Shown here: positions 13,979-17,290 of the stretch, in pieces | How positions within the stretch are numbered: the first letter of the stretch is position 1 | How the letters are laid out: each line of letters opens with the position of its first letter | Assembly: GCA_036825755.1 (NCBI GenBank) | Contig: DAISXR010000073.1 | Span: forward strand, 1 to 17,290 | Source: JAJFTV01 sp036825755 | GTDB taxonomy: Bacteria > Chloroflexota > Anaerolineae > Anaerolineales > Anaerolineaceae | Length of the DNA stretch: 17,290 nt | Direction: 5' to 3' | Notes under the pieces: generated by a model | Databases searched by the model: none | Told to the model about the DNA's origin: nothing | What the model saw: only the letters and a program-made list of their open reading frames with translations | Made by a program: the position numbers and the translations under genes

Positions 13979-15379
13979 ATGACAGAGAAAAAGAAGAGCG
14001 GCAGAACGCTGTTCGCGTTGGGCGCCGGGTACTTGATTGACCGGAGCGAAGAACAGGCCATGGGTGTGTTATCGCCGGTGATCCAGGCGGTGTTCGGCAT
14101 CAACTATTACATGCTGGGATTGATGACCACCCTGCGCACCATCGCGCAAACGGTCAGCGCTCCCTTTTGGGGCTATACCGCCGATCGTTTCTCACGTAAA
14201 AAGGTACTGCTGTTTGGCACCGGTATCTGGGGGTTGTGGACCATCGCGGTGGGTCTGATGCCCACCTTCAACGGCATCCTGGTCATCCGTGTGCTGTCAG
14301 GGCTGGGGCTGGGAGCGTTTATGCCGGCCGCTTTCTCCCTGCTGGCCGATCACTTTCCGCCGCAGAAACGTGGGCGCGCGCTGGGCGCCGTAGGCGGCAT
14401 TGGCATGATGGGCGTGGTGCTGGGCGTGCTGGCGCTTGGGTTCGTAGCCAATGAAGCCATGTGGCGCTGGGGATTTGTGGGATTGGGCGCTTTCAGCGTA
14501 CTTTCGGGCCTCCTGATCTGGTGGCTGGTGGAAGAACTGCCGGCAGGCTCGGCCGAACCGGAGATCGCCGGTCTGGTGGGCGAGACAACCGCGCCCCAGT
14601 ATAAGATCAACTGGAAGGATGTTTTTAGCGTGCTGCGCATTCCCACCATCTGGGTATCGATTGCTCAGGGTGTCACCGGCACCATGCCGTGGGTGGTGAT
14701 GGGCTCTTACCTGATCAACTGGATGGTCAATAATCTGGGCTTTTCCAACGGAATCGTGTTCGATCACCCGCGCGGCAGTGCTCCGCTCACCTTTGCCGCC
14801 ATCATCGTCGGCAGCGCCATCGGCAATTACCTGGGCGGCGTGATTGGCGATTTCGCAGATAAAAAGAACAGTAAGTATGGACGTACTATCATCGGGCAGT
14901 TCTCCGTTATTGTGGGTATCCCGCTCACCTATATCCTGTTCACCCAGGGCCAGAACATGAGCGCGGTGCAGATGCTGGTGTTCGCCTTCTTCATCGCCCT
15001 GATGATCACCTGGCCGGGACGCGGCGCCAAGGAGCCCATGATGCAGGCCGTGGTTCTGCCTGAAATCCGCTCCAGCGCTTATTCGGTGGTGAACCTGATC
15101 GAGGGCGGTCTCTCCGCCTTTTCTGGGTTGATCGCCGGCGCGCTGGCCGACAAAATTGGGCTCACCAACGCGCTGCTTTGGACGGTGCCTTTCCCGTGGG
15201 TACTGTGCGCAGTGGTTTTCACCCTGTTTTACTTCACCTACCCCAAAGATTCGGCCCGCGTGCACGCGATTCTGCAAGCCAGACGTGAGGAAATGCTCAA
15301 AAGAGCCGCCGATGCACAATGGGATGCCGGCAGGATCAAATCCCGTATCGGTCTGGATGAACAGACCCCAACCAATTAG
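13979..15379 (+). CDS. MFS transporter
   Basis: 466-aa major facilitator superfamily secondary transporter, with about 12 hydrophobic segments expected in the inner membrane. The loop after TM2 holds the MFS motif A variant G65-YTADRFSRKK-75. RGRALGAVGG (131-140) and the following Gly-rich helix fit TM5, and WRWGF (162-166) begins the next helix. A hydrophilic loop at about 188-215 divides the two halves. The C-terminus is a cytoplasmic, charged helix. The substrate cannot be named; the fold is nearest to Spinster-like or general organic-anion MFS proteins. The frame is open from 13796, but those 61 codons are repeat DNA. ATG 13979 has AAAGGA 7 nt upstream and a good promoter before it. A terminator follows at 15405. 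Confidence 0.88.
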   Translation: MTEKKKSGRTLFALGAGYLIDRSEEQAMGVLSPVIQAVFGINYYMLGLMTTLRTIAQTVSAPFWGYTADRFSRKKVLLFGTGIWGLWTIAVGLMPTFNGILVIRVLSGLGLGAFMPAAFSLLADHFPPQKRGRALGAVGGIGMMGVVLGVLALGFVANEAMWRWGFVGLGAFSVLSGLLIWWLVEELPAGSAEPEIAGLVGETTAPQYKINWKDVFSVLRIPTIWVSIAQGVTGTMPWVVMGSYLINWMVNNLGFSNGIVFDHPRGSAPLTFAAIIVGSAIGNYLGGVIGDFADKKNSKYGRTIIGQFSVIVGIPLTYILFTQGQNMSAVQMLVFAFFIALMITWPGRGAKEPMMQAVVLPEIRSSAYSVVNLIEGGLSAFSGLIAGALADKIGLTNALLWTVPFPWVLCAVVFTLFYFTYPKDSARVHAILQARREEMLKRAADAQWDAGRIKSRIGLDEQTPTN

Positions 15380-15404
15380 CTCAAGTTGATGAAATGGGGC
15401 ACAT

Positions 15405-15431
15405 GCCCGGAGACCTTTCCGGGCGTTTTTT
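15405..15431 (+). terminator. Rho-independent terminator of the MFS gene
   Basis: A 7-bp stem (GCCCGGA / TCCGGGC, loop GACCTT) is followed by G and six T, 26 bp after the MFS stop codon. The convergent lipoprotein gene stops 3 bp further on, so the hairpin may also slow its transcription. Confidence 0.88.
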
Positions 15432-15433
15432 AT

Positions 15434-17233
15434 TTATCGGTATGTTTTCCAATCAAACAGCAACCCCTGTGATGTAACATCCAGGATTCTCAGCCACCCG
15501 TAGCGGCCCTGCTGCGTTTTGAAACAGACATACCAGTCCTCCAGGCTCACCGTCCGCACGCCGCTGGATAGATCTGCCAGTTTACAGCGCCCCAAAGTGG
15601 GAGCTATCTCCAGTGGGGTGATAAAGTCAAAGGCGGTCTGGCTGCTGAGGATCTGCAGTGCATCGCCGTCTGCCGCTGGATTGACCGTGAAATCACAAGC
15701 CGGGTCGTTGATGGCCTGGTAGCCGGTGTCCAGGTCAAAACAGGCGCCCGGAGCCAAAGTGACCGCCTGTCCTTCGGCAAGCGTGATCCCGGGCTCACCG
15801 GAATTGATGATCAATTGCAGGGGACGCGACCCGTTTTCACCGGTGCCAAAACGCCGGCCGGTGTCATCCTCCAACCAGTATTCGGCCAGGTAAGTACCCG
15901 GCTCCTGCGGGACGGTGAGAGTCAGCGCCAGCCGGATGGTCATACCGTTGGTAATGGGGTATGGGATGCGTTTCTTCTCCGGTCCGCCCAAAGCGGTGCC
16001 GCGCGCCAGAACCAGCGCATATCGGGTATTCCAGGTGACTTTACCGGTATTGGTCAACTGCCAGGTAAATGAAATCTGCCGACCCGGTATATAGGTTTTT
16101 ACGCCATCCGCCTGAGGTAAGGTGACCAACTTGAGTGCGGCTCCACTTTCCAGCGCTGTGGGAGAAGCTGCCGGTTCCGCGGCCAAGTCCAACACATCCG
16201 GCCAGGTGACCCAATCCAGCCGCACACCTACCCCGGGGTTGGACTCATGTACATAAATGTATCCCTGGCGACCCTGCGAAGTCTGAAAACAACGGTAGCG
16301 GTACATCTCCGTCAGCGTAAACGGTTGAGTGGAATATTGGCCTACCCCTTTGCAGTCAGCCGGATGTGGCGGCTGTTCCAGCCCGGGGCCGGTCATCAGC
16401 GAGGTAGTGCCCGCAGGCATTAGCAGCAAACTGATCAGCCTGCCATCCGCGTCCACGTCACCGCCGGATACCACCAGATCGTCTTCCCCGTTCCAGCCCA
16501 AGCGGATGGTGCCACTGTCCAGATCAATCCCCTGATCTACCTTCACCCACATCCCGCTGGCCTGGCTGAGAACGGGATCCGGCGTGGGGGTGCGGGAAGG
16601 CGCGGGGGTGGGTTCTACGCTCTGCAGACCCGGATATACCGCCGGTACGTGGGAAATCAGATCCGTCTGGTCCTGATAGGTGATCCAGTAAAAGGTCAAA
16701 CCATCCTCGCCCAGTACGCGAAAGTTGAGCATCCCCCAGTGACCCTGGTTGGTCTGATAGCACACATAATAACCATCATCCGGGTTAAGCTGTACCGGCC
16801 CGGAAGAATAGGAGGCTGTCAGGCTGCAGGTATCTGCATCAGGGAGGTCCCAGAATACCTCGGTAAAATCATAAGAAGCAAAAGTCAATGGGATAAAGAT
16901 CAGACCAGGGGTGTTTTCATCGGTGGACAGGGAGATGCCAAAATCACAGGCCGTATCTTCCAACTCAGCCGTGCTGCCGTTATCCAGATCCATGCAGCGG
17001 TCAACCGGCAGTGTCATTTCCACCCCGCCGCTGACAGCGTAGACCGGCTCAGCGGTGAAAGTGGCCTGACCGAGTTGCGGGAGGTTTTCATTTTGCGGCG
17101 TCTCAACGATGGGAACAACCGGTTCAGCCTGCGGAGAAGGCCCGGCACAGGCCGAAAACATCAAGTCAACTGCTGCCAGAACGGCGATCAGTTGATGAAC
17201 CTGTTTCCGGGCTAAGAGGTATGTAGTACGCAT
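15434..17233 (-). CDS. Lipoprotein with three internal repeats and an NBR1-type Ig-like domain
   Basis: 599 aa from ATG 17233, chosen because the frame then starts with a lipoprotein signal peptide (Arg/Lys-containing n-region, hydrophobic core) ending in LMFSAC with lipidated C29. Three related modules of about 115 aa follow: about 75-188, 228-346 and 485-599. Each ends with a Y-x-C(Y/F)-x-T-x-QG signature and an aromatic 'DW-T' strand. Modules 1 and 3 have four matching cysteines (C80, C96, C136, C158; C498, C513, C550, C570). Module 2 keeps only the last two (C294, C315). Residues about 365-478 (PGRQISFTWQLTNTGKVTW) form an Ig-like domain of the NBR1 type, frequent in Anaerolineae surface proteins. 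A Pro/Thr linker lies at 207-219. A surface binding role is likely; no catalytic motif is seen. A TATACT box (17245-17250) lies just upstream. Confidence 0.75.
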   Translation of the reverse strand: MRTTYLLARKQVHQLIAVLAAVDLMFSACAGPSPQAEPVVPIVETPQNENLPQLGQATFTAEPVYAVSGGVEMTLPVDRCMDLDNGSTAELEDTACDFGISLSTDENTPGLIFIPLTFASYDFTEVFWDLPDADTCSLTASYSSGPVQLNPDDGYYVCYQTNQGHWGMLNFRVLGEDGLTFYWITYQDQTDLISHVPAVYPGLQSVEPTPAPSRTPTPDPVLSQASGMWVKVDQGIDLDSGTIRLGWNGEDDLVVSGGDVDADGRLISLLLMPAGTTSLMTGPGLEQPPHPADCKGVGQYSTQPFTLTEMYRYRCFQTSQGRQGYIYVHESNPGVGVRLDWVTWPDVLDLAAEPAASPTALESGAALKLVTLPQADGVKTYIPGRQISFTWQLTNTGKVTWNTRYALVLARGTALGGPEKKRIPYPITNGMTIRLALTLTVPQEPGTYLAEYWLEDDTGRRFGTGENGSRPLQLIINSGEPGITLAEGQAVTLAPGACFDLDTGYQAINDPACDFTVNPAADGDALQILSSQTAFDFITPLEIAPTLGRCKLADLSSGVRTVSLEDWYVCFKTQQGRYGWLRILDVTSQGLLFDWKTYR

Positions 17234-17290
17234 GGGTTCATCACAGTATACACTGAAAAAACAGGGAGAGTATGGTATCATCGCGTTTGA

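Noticed and set aside
14297..15319. A 340-codon open frame antisense to the MFS gene
   Set aside because: It lies wholly within the MFS gene, is rich in His, Gln and Arg as expected of antisense GC-rich coding DNA, and has no family motif or ribosome binding site. The sense frame has clear MFS motifs.

Overview
The window looks like chromosomal DNA of an uncultured or draft-assembled member of the Anaerolineae (Chloroflexota). This is an inference from three things: membrane-anchored proteins with long Thr/Pro linkers, a lipoprotein with an NBR1-type Ig-like domain, and a GyrA whose best start gives an MEIG N-terminus. No rRNA, tRNA, CRISPR array, phage gene or transposase gene was seen. A 100-base run of N (6795-6894) shows that it is a scaffold.

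Layout. 19-3326 (+): two tandem paralogous amidohydrolases of the N-acyl-D-amino-acid deacylase type, both lacking the usual HxH metal motif. 3327-3886: a gene-free convergent gap filled with hairpins and repeats. 3887-6451 (-): a two-gene unit, a membrane-anchored C39-like cysteine peptidase with a TPR-like tail followed by an SbcD/Mre11-like nuclease. 6452-7457: about 1 kb of intergenic repeats plus the assembly gap. 7458-9182 (-): a small acidic protein followed by a class-V aminotransferase of the cysteine-desulfurase-like type. 9418-10460 (+): monofunctional biotin-protein ligase (birA) and a small single-span membrane protein. 10596-13232 (-): gyrA with its own promoter and terminator. 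13251-13978: a third repeat-filled gap, including a tandem 192-bp duplication. 13979-15379 (+): an MFS transporter with a good promoter and terminator. 15434-17233 (-): a lipoprotein with three internal cysteine-containing repeats and an NBR1-type domain.

The genes do not form one pathway. They are a mix of housekeeping (gyrA, birA), DNA processing (sbcD-like), peptide or amino-acid metabolism (the amidohydrolases, perhaps the aminotransferase) and cell-surface functions. The most unusual feature is a modular intergenic repeat that I do not recognise by name. A full copy is about 120-155 bp, begins with TGTCAT, ends with ATGACA, has a small central palindrome (TTCCA-ATAT-GGAA type), and carries in each arm a hairpin whose stem differs between copies while staying paired. 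About ten full or partial copies lie in three of the intergenic gaps and none was seen inside genes. The N gap falls exactly inside one copy and is flanked by an identical 55-bp sequence on both sides, which points to an assembly artefact.
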